NCBI GenBank assembly: GCA_017473615.1 | Contig: JAFUKL010000025.1 | Location: 20,603 to 84,602, forward strand | Direction: 5' to 3' | DNA length: 64,000 nt | Source of the DNA: Muribaculaceae bacterium | Lineage (GTDB): Bacteria; Bacteroidota; Bacteroidia; Bacteroidales; Muribaculaceae | The notes under the pieces: generated by a model | What the model saw: the letters and a program-made list of their open reading frames with translations, nothing else | Told to the model about the DNA's origin: nothing | Databases searched by the model: none | Shown: piece by piece, positions 56,580 to 63,807 of the stretch | Position numbering within the stretch: position 1 is the stretch's first letter | Layout of the letters: every line of letters begins with the position of its first letter | Made by a program: the position numbers and the translations under genes

Positions 56580-57497
56580 TTATTTCGTGAGCTCTAAAAC
56601 AAGCCCTTCTTTGGCAAGTGTTACATCAGGGAACACTTCCATTGCCTCGGTACGGAAACGAGTGTTGTCGTGGTATTGCGATGAAAAATGACCTAAAATC
56701 AAGTGCTTTGCACCAGCCTCCATAGCGGCTGTTGCCGCTTCGCGTGCAGTACTGTGTCCACGTTTACGTGCGGTGAGATACTTGTCATCGGCGTAGGTTG
56801 ATTCATGGTAAAGCCAGTCTACGCCTTTTATTGTTTCAATCACTTTTTTTGAGTATACTGTATCGGAGCAATATGCATAGCTGACAGAGGGGTCGGCAGG
56901 GCGGGTTAGAACTTCATTGGGGATGACGTTGCCGTCTTTTGTGATGAAATCTTCACCGTTGCGTATTCCGTTGAGTTTGTACACGGGAATGTTGTAGAAG
57001 TCGGTCATTTCCCGGTTGATATGCTTTTTTTTAGGCTTTTCTTCAAAAAGGAATCCTACTGCCGGGACACGGTGTGAAAGCGGTATGGTTGTAACCGTTA
57101 TAGCATCGTCCTCATATATGAGGGCTTTGGCGTTGGGGATTATATTGAATCTTACTTCAAAAGGCATATCGTATGCAAAAAAATCAAGCGCATTCTTAAA
57201 AAAATCGGCGCCTTCTTTAAATATGTGTATGGTCATGGTGCCCGTTTTTCCAAGCAATGCGAGAGTGGACAGCATTCCCAGTAGTCCGAAGCAATGATCT
57301 CCGTGCAGATGGCTGATAAAAATGTTGTTCAAACGTGCGAATTTTAATCTCATGCGTCTCATTTGCAGTTGTGTGCCTTCTCCGCAATCTATCATGAACA
57401 GATTGTCGCGTATGTCTAAGACCTGAGATGTCTGCATGTGCTGTGTGGTACATGTGGCAGAGCCACAGCCAAGTATATTTAAACGGAACTTTTCCAT
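56580..57497 (-). CDS. rnz: ribonuclease Z
   Basis: 305 residues from ATG 57497, the family's usual length; an upstream in-frame TTG is rejected. Metallo-beta-lactamase fold with the zinc motif HLHGDH (63-68), an early GSATCTTQHMQTSQ segment and late GHFSSQYHD. It cuts the 3' trailer of tRNA precursors. Since CCA is not encoded in the two tRNAs seen here, RNase Z followed by CCA addition fits. Single leftward gene. Confidence 0.95.
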   Translation of the reverse strand: MEKFRLNILGCGSATCTTQHMQTSQVLDIRDNLFMIDCGEGTQLQMRRMRLKFARLNNIFISHLHGDHCFGLLGMLSTLALLGKTGTMTIHIFKEGADFFKNALDFFAYDMPFEVRFNIIPNAKALIYEDDAITVTTIPLSHRVPAVGFLFEEKPKKKHINREMTDFYNIPVYKLNGIRNGEDFITKDGNVIPNEVLTRPADPSVSYAYCSDTVYSKKVIETIKGVDWLYHESTYADDKYLTARKRGHSTAREAATAAMEAGAKHLILGHFSSQYHDNTRFRTEAMEVFPDVTLAKEGLVLELTK

Positions 57498-57746
57498 AAG
57501 ATTCTTGTTGTATATATGCAAGCATAAAGATACGAATAAAAGAGAAAAAGAGAAAGGTTTGTGAAAAAAATATAAAAATCGGAAGGTTTGCAGGAATTTT
57601 TAAAACTTGGTTGTTTAATATACAAAAGAACATAGAAATGATAAAAAAAATTGCGGCTGCGGAGTTTTGTTAAGCGGCTTGCTTATAAAATGTTAATGAT
57701 AACATTTTTTTAGACAAAATTGTAGCTGCAATTAAGGATATAATAA

Positions 57747-57831
57747 TACTTTTGGACAAGTTTTTTCATAGGATTAGATTTTTAAGGTTTTTTGTGATGT
57801 GCGGATGTTGTGAAACAACCGCACTTTTTTT
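57747..57831 (+). ncRNA. candidate very short transcript or attenuator
   Basis: A -7 box TACTTTTG (57747-57754) is followed 45 nt later by an intrinsic terminator (stem GTGCGG/CCGCAC, 57799-57824, then seven T). No gene precedes it on this strand, so the terminator implies a transcript of about 70 nt. It could be a small RNA or a leader whose readthrough feeds the gene at 57919. No consensus -33 is seen. The rest of 57498-57918 has no gene. Confidence 0.35.
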
Positions 57832-57863
57832 ATAAAAAATCACAGTTTATGAGGCAAAATGGT

Positions 57864-57871
57864 TATATTTG
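57864..57871 (+). promoter_or_regulatory. -7 promoter element of the small lipoprotein operon
   Basis: TATATTTG, full consensus, 47 nt before the ATG at 57919. It lies just after the terminator ending at 57831. Confidence 0.6.
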
Positions 57872-57918
57872 CAATCAGTTAAAGAACGAATAATAAAAAC
57901 ACATAAAAGTTTATTTAT

Positions 57919-58335
57919 ATGAAGAAGAAATTGATGGATTTGAAATATTCATTGGTGGTAATACTTTCGGTGCTTATGCTTTCAACAGTTGTGGCATCAT
58001 GTGGTGACGATGAAGAAGAGCCGGGTGATAATATATACTATTCTGCTGTATTAAGTGCTGAATATGATGGTAGTGCCGATGTGCTTAGTCAGGAAATAGC
58101 AACGATAAGGAATGCTTTTTCAAAGACTTTGGGTGCTAATCTGGAAAAAGTACCTAACTTCCACTTCAAGGGAACTTTGGAAAGATGTGACAGCAAGGTG
58201 CGTAATGCATGTACAGAAGCCAAGGCGAGTTTGGCAGGAAAAACATGGCAAGGATATTATGTTATGACGGTGACAAATGAGAATACCGATACAAAGATAT
58301 TTGAATATGCTTTCGGCACAAACAAAGGCGAATAA
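57919..58335 (+). CDS. small lipoprotein of unknown function
   Basis: 138 residues. Hydrophobic signal with lipobox VVASC (Cys about 28) followed by the acidic GDDEEEPGD typical of surface-exposed Bacteroidota lipoproteins. The mature domain is about 100 residues with two further Cys that could form a disulfide (ERCDSKVRNAC). No recognised family. First gene of a run of three small lipoproteins. Confidence 0.72.
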   Translation: MKKKLMDLKYSLVVILSVLMLSTVVASCGDDEEEPGDNIYYSAVLSAEYDGSADVLSQEIATIRNAFSKTLGANLEKVPNFHFKGTLERCDSKVRNACTEAKASLAGKTWQGYYVMTVTNENTDTKIFEYAFGTNKGE

Positions 58336-58338
58336 GAT

Positions 58339-58635
58339 TTGAAGAAAGGGATTATATTATATGTTTTTGTCATTTCTTTGCTATGCTCTTGCGGCGGTGT
58401 GAAATCGAAATATGAGCAGGAGGCACGGGTGCGTGCTGTAGTTGCGGCGCAGGCTCTGATTGAGACCGATCACAAAGATATGATAAAAATGGAAGAGATG
58501 ATACTTGATGCCAAGGCGGTGCAAAGTGAGTATCTGCTTATGGGTGATACGGTTGCAGCGCAATCTTTTGACATAGCTTTCCGGGAATATTTAGCGGTGA
58601 ATGACTCGCTGCTGGCAAAAGAAATATTCAAGTAA
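58339..58635 (+). CDS. small lipoprotein with TTG start
   Basis: 98 residues. The start is TTG at 58339, 3 nt after the previous stop; no ATG is available before the clear lipobox LLCSC (Cys about 18). The mature part is a helical region (YEQEARVRAVVAAQALI...LLAKEIFK). No recognised family. Tight spacing suggests coupled translation with the gene before it. Confidence 0.65.
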   Translation: MKKGIILYVFVISLLCSCGGVKSKYEQEARVRAVVAAQALIETDHKDMIKMEEMILDAKAVQSEYLLMGDTVAAQSFDIAFREYLAVNDSLLAKEIFK

Positions 58636-58648
58636 TATAAAGGTTAAT

Positions 58649-59185
58649 ATGCGGTATCTGTCAAGTCTTGTCGTGTTCATAATAGTCGTATTGGTTGCAT
58701 GCAGTTCGACTAAACGAAATGATGGTAAGGCTGTAAGCGAATTGATACTAAAAACGCCTGTTGCCGATTCAAGTTTGATATACAATGCCGTGTATGAACT
58801 GGATTCATTGGTTACGCCTGAGATATTCGGACGGGATTTTGCCATGATACTTACGCTACTTGCAGAAAGTGATACACTGCTAAGCGGCAAGGAGATTAAT
58901 CGGCGTGTGGGAATGTTGCGGCATGCATATACGCTGAAAGTAGGTGGTTTTGCATATAATCGCTTTGATGAAGGGGTGCAGAGCTATATTGATGCTCTTC
59001 CGGTAGAAAGAAAAATGCGTGTGTATGCAGCAGTTGCTACTCCCGAACAGCTCGGTTCGGCATTACGGATAGAACGTTATCGTAATCCCGGTGATTCTAT
59101 GTCGATAAATGAACAGGCTGATGCGCTGTTGAAAATGTATGATACAAGCGACCGTGCCGTTTTCTTAAAATTTTTCAATCGCTAA
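58649..59185 (+). CDS. lipoprotein of unknown function
   Basis: 178 residues from ATG 58649, preferred over an ATG at 58601 inside the previous gene because it gives a lipobox signal (MRYLSSLVVFIIVVLVAC). The rest is mainly helical with no recognised domain. Third gene of the lipoprotein run, 29 nt before the polyprenyl synthase. Confidence 0.68.
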   Translation: MRYLSSLVVFIIVVLVACSSTKRNDGKAVSELILKTPVADSSLIYNAVYELDSLVTPEIFGRDFAMILTLLAESDTLLSGKEINRRVGMLRHAYTLKVGGFAYNRFDEGVQSYIDALPVERKMRVYAAVATPEQLGSALRIERYRNPGDSMSINEQADALLKMYDTSDRAVFLKFFNR

Positions 59186-59214
59186 GAGTAATTCATATAA
59201 ACGATAAGATAGGT

Positions 59215-60189
59215 ATGTTGTCTTTTAATGAGTATTTAGATATGGTAAATGCGGCTGTTGCTGCAATTAAGTATCCTGCCGCTCCTCGGGGGCTGTATGA
59301 GCCTATAGCTTATACGATGAGCTTGGGTGGTAAACGTATCCGTCCGTCTTTGGTGCTGATGGCGTGTGATGCTTTTGGCGGAAATGTGACTGATGCTGTA
59401 GCGCCTGCTGTAGGGCTGGAATTGTTTCACAATTTCACATTACTACATGATGATGTGATGGACAAGGCTGATATTCGCCGGGGCAAACCTACAGTGCATA
59501 TTAAGTGGAATGACAATACAGCAATCCTTTCGGGTGATGCCATGCTTACGACGGCTACCCGGTATATATCGAAGGCGCCTGTCCCGGTAATGCCTGAGGT
59601 TATGACTCTTTTTAATAAGACTGCGATGGAAATATATGAAGGTCAGCAGTATGATATGGAGTTTGAGAACCGTATGGATGTGAGGGAAGATGAGTATCTT
59701 AACATGATACGCTTGAAAACATCGGTACTGATAGGGTGTGCTTGCAAGATGGGTGCAGTTATAGCCGGAGGCGACAGCAACGATGCCTCATTGCTGTATC
59801 GTTTCGGAGAACTTATTGGTTTGGCTTTCCAGTTACAGGATGACCTGCTTGACGTTTACGGCGATGAAAAGTCATTCGGAAAGGCTATAGGAGGCGATAT
59901 AATGAATAATAAGAAAACATTTATGCTCATTAAAGCACTTGAGTTGTCGCAAGGAGCTGACAGGGACGAACTCCTATCGTGGATAAATGCCGATAATCCG
60001 GACAGAGCGGAAAAGGTAGCGGCTGTTACAAAAATTTATACTCATGCAGGCATTAGGGAAATAGCGGAGAAACGTATATCTGTATATACCGAGGAGGCTT
60101 TGGATACCTTAGCCGGAATTAATATGACTGATGAGGGTAAACAAGCGTTTCGTGCTTTTGCTAATATGCTTATGGAGCGTAAGAAGTAA
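59215..60189 (+). CDS. trans-polyprenyl diphosphate synthase
   Basis: 324 residues. GGKRIRP near 38, the first Asp-rich motif DDVMD (79-83) followed by RRG, and the second DDLLD (209-213) identify an all-trans prenyl synthase condensing isopentenyl diphosphate with allylic diphosphates for quinones and other isoprenoids. The absence of a two-residue insertion in the first motif and Phe74/Thr75 upstream do not settle the chain length. It runs 9 nt ahead of the TatD gene. Confidence 0.92.
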   Translation: MLSFNEYLDMVNAAVAAIKYPAAPRGLYEPIAYTMSLGGKRIRPSLVLMACDAFGGNVTDAVAPAVGLELFHNFTLLHDDVMDKADIRRGKPTVHIKWNDNTAILSGDAMLTTATRYISKAPVPVMPEVMTLFNKTAMEIYEGQQYDMEFENRMDVREDEYLNMIRLKTSVLIGCACKMGAVIAGGDSNDASLLYRFGELIGLAFQLQDDLLDVYGDEKSFGKAIGGDIMNNKKTFMLIKALELSQGADRDELLSWINADNPDRAEKVAAVTKIYTHAGIREIAEKRISVYTEEALDTLAGINMTDEGKQAFRAFANMLMERKK

Positions 60190-60198
60190 AAATGCTTT

Positions 60199-61011
60199 AT
60201 GATAGACACACATACGCATATTTATCTTGAGGAGTTTGACACTGACAGGGATGAGGTCATGGCTCGTGCAAAGGAGTGTGGCGTCAGCCATTTGGTATTG
60301 CCCAATGTAGACTTGACTACAATTGAGCCGATGCATAGTCTTCATGACAACTATCCGGAATACACGTCAATGGCTATGGGGCTTCATCCGACAGAGGTGA
60401 ATGCCGGATACAAAGAAAATCTGACAGAGATAGAACATTGGTTTGGTGTACGTGAGTATATTGCTGTAGGAGAAATCGGTATAGATCTTTATTGGGACAA
60501 GACATATCGAAATGAACAGAAGGAAGTGTTTGATATACAGTTGCATTGGGCTTCTGATATGAATCTGCCGGTAATTATTCATTGCAGGGAAGGACTTGAT
60601 ACGATATTGGAAGTGTTTGATGAGTTCTCAGGAGAGTTGCCTTGCGGTGTTTTTCACAGCTTTACCGGAACTGCGGAGGACGTGCAACGTATACGCCGTT
60701 ATGGAGATTTTTATTTTGGTATAAACGGAATTGTTACATTCAAGAAATCGCAGATACCGGAAGTTCTTCCGGAGATAGGCATAGACAGGATTCTGTTAGA
60801 GACCGATTCACCTTATCTTGCACCTGTTCCGAATAGAGGCAAACGTAACGAGAGTGCCAATATACCTCATATTTGCCGAAGTATTGCTGTGCATTTGGGC
60901 TTGTGTGAAAAGGATGTATCCATATTTACCGATAGAAATGCCGAACATTTGTTTTGCCTTTCAAGAAACTTGTTAAAAACAAATCAAAACTCCGAAACTT
61001 GTCCCAAGTAG
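60199..61011 (+). CDS. TatD family metal-dependent hydrolase
   Basis: 270 residues. Metal ligands: IDTHTH at the N terminus, VGEIGID, IIHCREG, FHSFTG and ETDSPYLAP. TatD proteins are metal-dependent DNases or phosphoesterases. The last seven codons (SETCPK and stop) lie inside a 60-bp dispersed repeat (60992-61052), so the C-terminal tail appears to have been rewritten by that repeat. Confidence 0.9.
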   Translation: MIDTHTHIYLEEFDTDRDEVMARAKECGVSHLVLPNVDLTTIEPMHSLHDNYPEYTSMAMGLHPTEVNAGYKENLTEIEHWFGVREYIAVGEIGIDLYWDKTYRNEQKEVFDIQLHWASDMNLPVIIHCREGLDTILEVFDEFSGELPCGVFHSFTGTAEDVQRIRRYGDFYFGINGIVTFKKSQIPEVLPEIGIDRILLETDSPYLAPVPNRGKRNESANIPHICRSIAVHLGLCEKDVSIFTDRNAEHLFCLSRNLLKTNQNSETCPK

Positions 61012-61052
61012 AATTGTAATAAAAAATTTCAAGAAAATTTTAAACGGATTCT
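60992..61052. repeat. 60-bp dispersed repeat, copy 2
   Basis: Inverted copy of 48940-48999 with about three differences. It overlaps the end of the TatD gene and includes the palindrome ACTTG-TCC-CAAGT. Followed by further TTTAAAC/TTCTAA-type motifs. Confidence 0.75.
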
Positions 61053-61114
61053 AAAAACAACTTCTGAATTTATTCTTATAAAAGTCTCGGTTATAAAATT
61101 ATTTTCAAATAACC

Positions 61115-61145
61115 TTTAACAGGTTCTAATTATTTGCTATCTTTG
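61115..61145 (+). promoter_or_regulatory. promoter of tRNA-Ser
   Basis: TTTA (61115-61118), 19 nt, TATCTTTG (61138-61145). The -33 also lies inside a TTTAACAGGTTCTAATT copy of the dispersed motif. The mature tRNA starts 60 nt downstream. Confidence 0.7.
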
Positions 61146-61205
61146 TAGTCCCAAACCATGATGTAGATAGCCAACCTGCAAATTTAAGGTTTGAATCGTT
61201 TTAAT

Positions 61206-61293
61206 GGAGTGATGCTCGAGTGGCTGAAGAGGCACGCCTGGAAAGCGTGTATGCGTCAAAAGCGCATCGGGGGTTCGAATCCCCCTCACTCCG
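61206..61293 (+). tRNA. tRNA-Ser (anticodon GGA)
   Basis: An 88-nt class II tRNA. Acceptor GGAGTGA/TCACTCC; anticodon stem CACGC/GCGTG with loop CTGGAAA, anticodon GGA; long variable arm; T arm GGGGGTTCGAATCCCCC. Discriminator G, no encoded CCA. Confidence 0.96.
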
Positions 61294-61294
61294 C

Positions 61295-61345
61295 AAACGA
61301 CACGCTAAAAGACAATGATGTCTGATGGCGTGTCGTTTCTTTTTA
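61295..61345 (+). terminator. terminator of tRNA-Ser
   Basis: An 11-bp stem AAACGACACGC/GCGTGTCGTTT with an inner hairpin (AGACA/TGTCT), followed by CTTTTTATT. Confidence 0.9.
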
Positions 61346-61349
61346 TTGC

Positions 61350-61377
61350 AAAAAAAAGTCCACTCAAAAGAGTGAAC
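61350..61377 (-). terminator. terminator of the leftward candidate small RNA
   Basis: Short stem CACTC-loop-GAGTG with flanking pairs, followed on the minus strand by eight T. It faces the tRNA-Ser terminator. Confidence 0.7.
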
Positions 61378-61520
61378 CAATCGTGCGTTAAAATGGGCTT
61401 AATATGCTCGTTTTTACTTCAGCTACTCTATACGACCGTATGGCGGCGGCACTATTGTATATTTCACGCAGTTTCCGTATGATGGCGGAAAGGGTATATT
61501 TTTCAACTGCTCATTATACC
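61350..61520 (-). ncRNA. candidate small RNA or mini-gene, about 170 nt
   Basis: A consensus promoter (61525-61555) and an intrinsic terminator (61350-61377) delimit a unit with no long open frame. It contains two copies of CCGCC-NN-CATACGG. A 27-codon frame with TTG start (61506 down to 61423) reads through both, giving PPSYG and PPPYG motifs. Either a structured RNA or a tiny peptide gene; sequence alone does not decide. Confidence 0.45.
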
Positions 61521-61524
61521 AATA

Positions 61525-61555
61525 CAAAGGTATGCAAAAAGTACAATTTAACAAA
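61525..61555 (-). promoter_or_regulatory. promoter of the candidate small RNA
   Basis: On the minus strand: TTTG (61555-61552), exactly 19 nt, TACCTTTG (61532-61525). A perfect match to the Bacteroidota promoter. Confidence 0.75.
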
Positions 61556-61577
61556 GTAAAAGTGTTTTTTATGTTTT

Positions 61578-61691
61578 AAAGAATGTTACGATACCGCGAC
61601 TGTTGGTGCCGACGAGGGCAGAATGAAGTTTACTTCAATTATGCCGAGTGCAGCCCAACTTGTGCGTAGCAAATGTACAGTAACATTCTCT
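61578..61691. repeat. 114-nt imperfect long palindrome
   Basis: Nested complementary pairs share roughly one centre: AAAGAATGTTAC/GTAACATTCTCT at the ends, GTTGG/CCAAC (61602-61606 and 61655-61659), GGCA/TGCC (61617-61620 and 61642-61645), and TGAAGT-TT-ACTTCA (61624-61637). It lies just past the 83-residue gene and could be a large terminator, a small mobile element or a structured RNA. A TACATTTG box lies in it on the minus strand (61670-61677). Confidence 0.65.
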
Positions 61692-61713
61692 ATACGTAAA
61701 AGACAAAAATTAT

Positions 61714-61965
61714 TTATCTCTCTCCATAATAGTTGCAAACATCATCGTATATGTCACTGGCAACAGACGTAGCCACTGCAGAAATCGCTGCAGCTCCAGC
61801 TGGAGAAGCAACTGAAGAAATTCCCAGCGTAATTGCTGACTTTAATGCGAGTTTCGTTAGATTTTTTGTCTTTTTATTACCACTAGCAAACTCATAAACC
61901 CATTCGCCAAGAGAGTTTTTAGTTCTATCAATTGTAACAATAATACAGACATTGCTATTACTCAA
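61714..61965 (-). CDS. small Ala/Ser-rich protein coupled to the Z1 gene
   Basis: 83 residues. TTG start overlaps the Z1 stop by 8 nt (gTTGAGTAA); an in-frame stop lies directly upstream, so no earlier start exists. A polar N-terminal third is followed by a hydrophobic Ala/Ser/Gly-rich stretch (about 42-70) that could be membrane-associated. No recognised family. Overlap with the Z1 frame suggests a linked function, possibly a small effector of the defence module (inference). Confidence 0.5.
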   Translation of the reverse strand: MSNSNVCIIVTIDRTKNSLGEWVYEFASGNKKTKNLTKLALKSAITLGISSVASPAGAAAISAVATSVASDIYDDVCNYYGER

Positions 61966-63604
61966 CTATATCGTAAAAGCATATTCCATCAGGAAACTTT
62001 ATATTTGAAATCCAAATTGGCATACCATCCCAACCCTTATCCGTAGAACCATTAACACGATAGATTGTTAATGTTATATCATCGTTAAACTTATCGCCCA
62101 ATTTTCTATCAGTTGGAGATAACAATGTTCCCGTACCCTTACTTATATCACGATTAACTCTAACAATTAAACGACACTTTATTGTTGGTCGTTTTTCTTG
62201 AAGAGCCTTTATGCATGAAATGTATTTTTTACTATCAAAGTCTGTTTGTTCGACACTTCCAGTTTTCTTCAGTATAGATATCAAAGTTTCAGCTGGCACA
62301 TCGACATACTCTAAATTCGTATATGCATCAACAATATTATCAACATCCTGCGTGTAATTAGAAATCGGATTTGAAGCAAACATATTTACTCCGCCTACAA
62401 TAAGATTCAAGTATTTATTATCGAGCACATTCTTTCTTGTAGGTTTAATACCCTCTGGATAAATAATTTGTATATTATCTATGCCGTTTTCTATTTGTTT
62501 GATTAGAATTTCATTGGATTCATTTAGCGAAACAAACAATGAGTGCAAGGTTTGTGGTATAAATATTCTTACTAATTCTTTTTCTCTGTCATACCCAAAA
62601 ATTCTTGAATGTTGCCAAAAAGTATCAGCTTGAGGTGTTTTAGAAGAACGACAATAATAAACTGTTTGCAAATGAGGAAAGGTAATACCTCGCCCTAAAG
62701 TATTTCCCCCAACTACAATATTGAAACCTTTTGATAAATCTAAAGCATCAGGATTGTTAGAATCACGGCAAATAAAACTTTTTGAATTAAGAGGAATAAC
62801 ACATATTAAAGTATTATCTAAAATCTCAACGACCTGTTCATATATATCATCATAATGAACTAAATCAGGTTTTGTTTGTTGCAAATCTGTCCATGCCTCT
62901 TTTAGTTGTTCTTTGAATCCATCATCTGAAGTAGATTGTTGTAATAAATTCAGGTACTCTTGTACACATTCAGTAAACTTATTATGTATGGCTATTCTGA
63001 TGCTTGGATGAATCATGAAATTACAATTTGTCTCACCTTTGATTCTCTTATATGCACATACAACCAAAAAGGACATAATACTTTTTCTCAAACCTTCTGG
63101 ACACAAAGCATCCCCATCTTCATTAATCTCCTCCAATTCGTTTTCAGATGTAAATCTTATACAATATGAAGTAGGATTAGAGTAAAAGAAGTTTCCACCT
63201 AAATAAGCATCACCTGGCTTGAAATAATTAACAAACGCAGGCTTCCACCCCGATATGCCAGATTGCAGTATAATAGACTGAGGTGTCGCAGTAACTTCAA
63301 AATAAAGTGATGAAGATGCAGTTTCTTTAATCTTTTGTAGGTGCTTATTTATTGTACTTGTACGATTCTTGTTTACCAATGTATTCAAACTTGCAGCATC
63401 TGCCTCATCATCAAAAATACAAAGACACAGTCCAGTATTCAATTGCGATGATGCTAATAGATTTCCCCATTTTCGCAATACACTTGTGTTTTTCTTTAGT
63501 ACGATTACAAATGGTTTTAATAAGTTCTGTGGATTAAATAATACAACATCACTTTCTGATAATACAGTAAATGTTGTTAATGCATCTTTAACTCGATTAT
63601 ATGT
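61958..63604 (-). pseudogene. Z1-domain helicase-like defence protein, 5'-truncated
   Basis: The frame is open from a stop at 63605-63607 for about 548 codons. It shows the helicase Walker B-like FDDEADAAS, TATPQS (motif III-like), GGNTLGRGITFPHL and a QADTFWQHSRIFGYDR block, matching the Z1 domain (PF10593). Complete Z1 proteins are around 900 residues with a Walker A ATPase region ahead of this point, which is absent. No ATG precedes the DEAD-like box; only a TTG at 63478 exists. So the gene has lost its 5' part. Z1 proteins occur in restriction-type defence islands. The region looks more AT-rich than the housekeeping genes, suggesting transfer. Confidence 0.75.
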
Positions 63605-63607
63605 TTA

Positions 63608-63742
63608 ACTTTTGCAAGAAAAGATAACTCGCTTAGAATAAATCGGTTGGTCGGATTGCTTGGAAATTGGGTAACGAGATAGCAACCGTTCGTATTTCTG
63701 AGTTCTTCATTGTTATGCTTCAATGTGATAACTCTGATGGTG
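63608..63742 (-). other. leader between the Z1 fragment and the nuclease gene
   Basis: Downstream of a -7 box (63743-63750), two overlapping short frames exist: 25 codons from ATG 63710 (MKNSEIRTVAISLPNF...) and a longer one containing ELRNTNGCYLVTQFP that ends just inside the Z1 frame. Neither is a recognised gene. The junction near 63605 is where homology to Z1 proteins stops. Confidence 0.35.
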
Positions 63743-63750
63743 CAAAGGTA
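63743..63750 (-). promoter_or_regulatory. -7 promoter element facing the Z1 fragment
   Basis: TACCTTTG on the minus strand, with TTTG 16 nt upstream (short spacing), inside the terminator stem of the preceding gene. It could still drive the truncated Z1 and the 83-residue gene. Confidence 0.45.
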
Positions 63751-63761
63751 ATAAAAGAAAT

Positions 63762-63800
63762 GCAGACAAAAGAGAATGATGATAATTTTCTTTTGTCTGC
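63762..63800 (-). terminator. terminator of the DUF1016-type nuclease gene
   Basis: An 11-bp stem GCAGACAAAAG/CTTTTGTCTGC (63762-63772 with 63790-63800) 8 nt past the stop codon, followed on the minus strand by ATTTCTTTTATT. Confidence 0.8.
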
Positions 63801-63807
63801 AATTGGA

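Noticed and set aside
58601-58648. Upstream ATG at 58601 for the third small lipoprotein
   Set aside because: It lies inside the previous gene and would bury the lipoprotein signal behind 16 polar residues.
61580-61689. Invertible promoter flanked by inverted repeats
   Set aside because: End repeats and a TACATTTG box are present, but the inner sequence is itself palindromic and no recombinase is in view. A structured palindrome is the simpler reading; kept only as a test.
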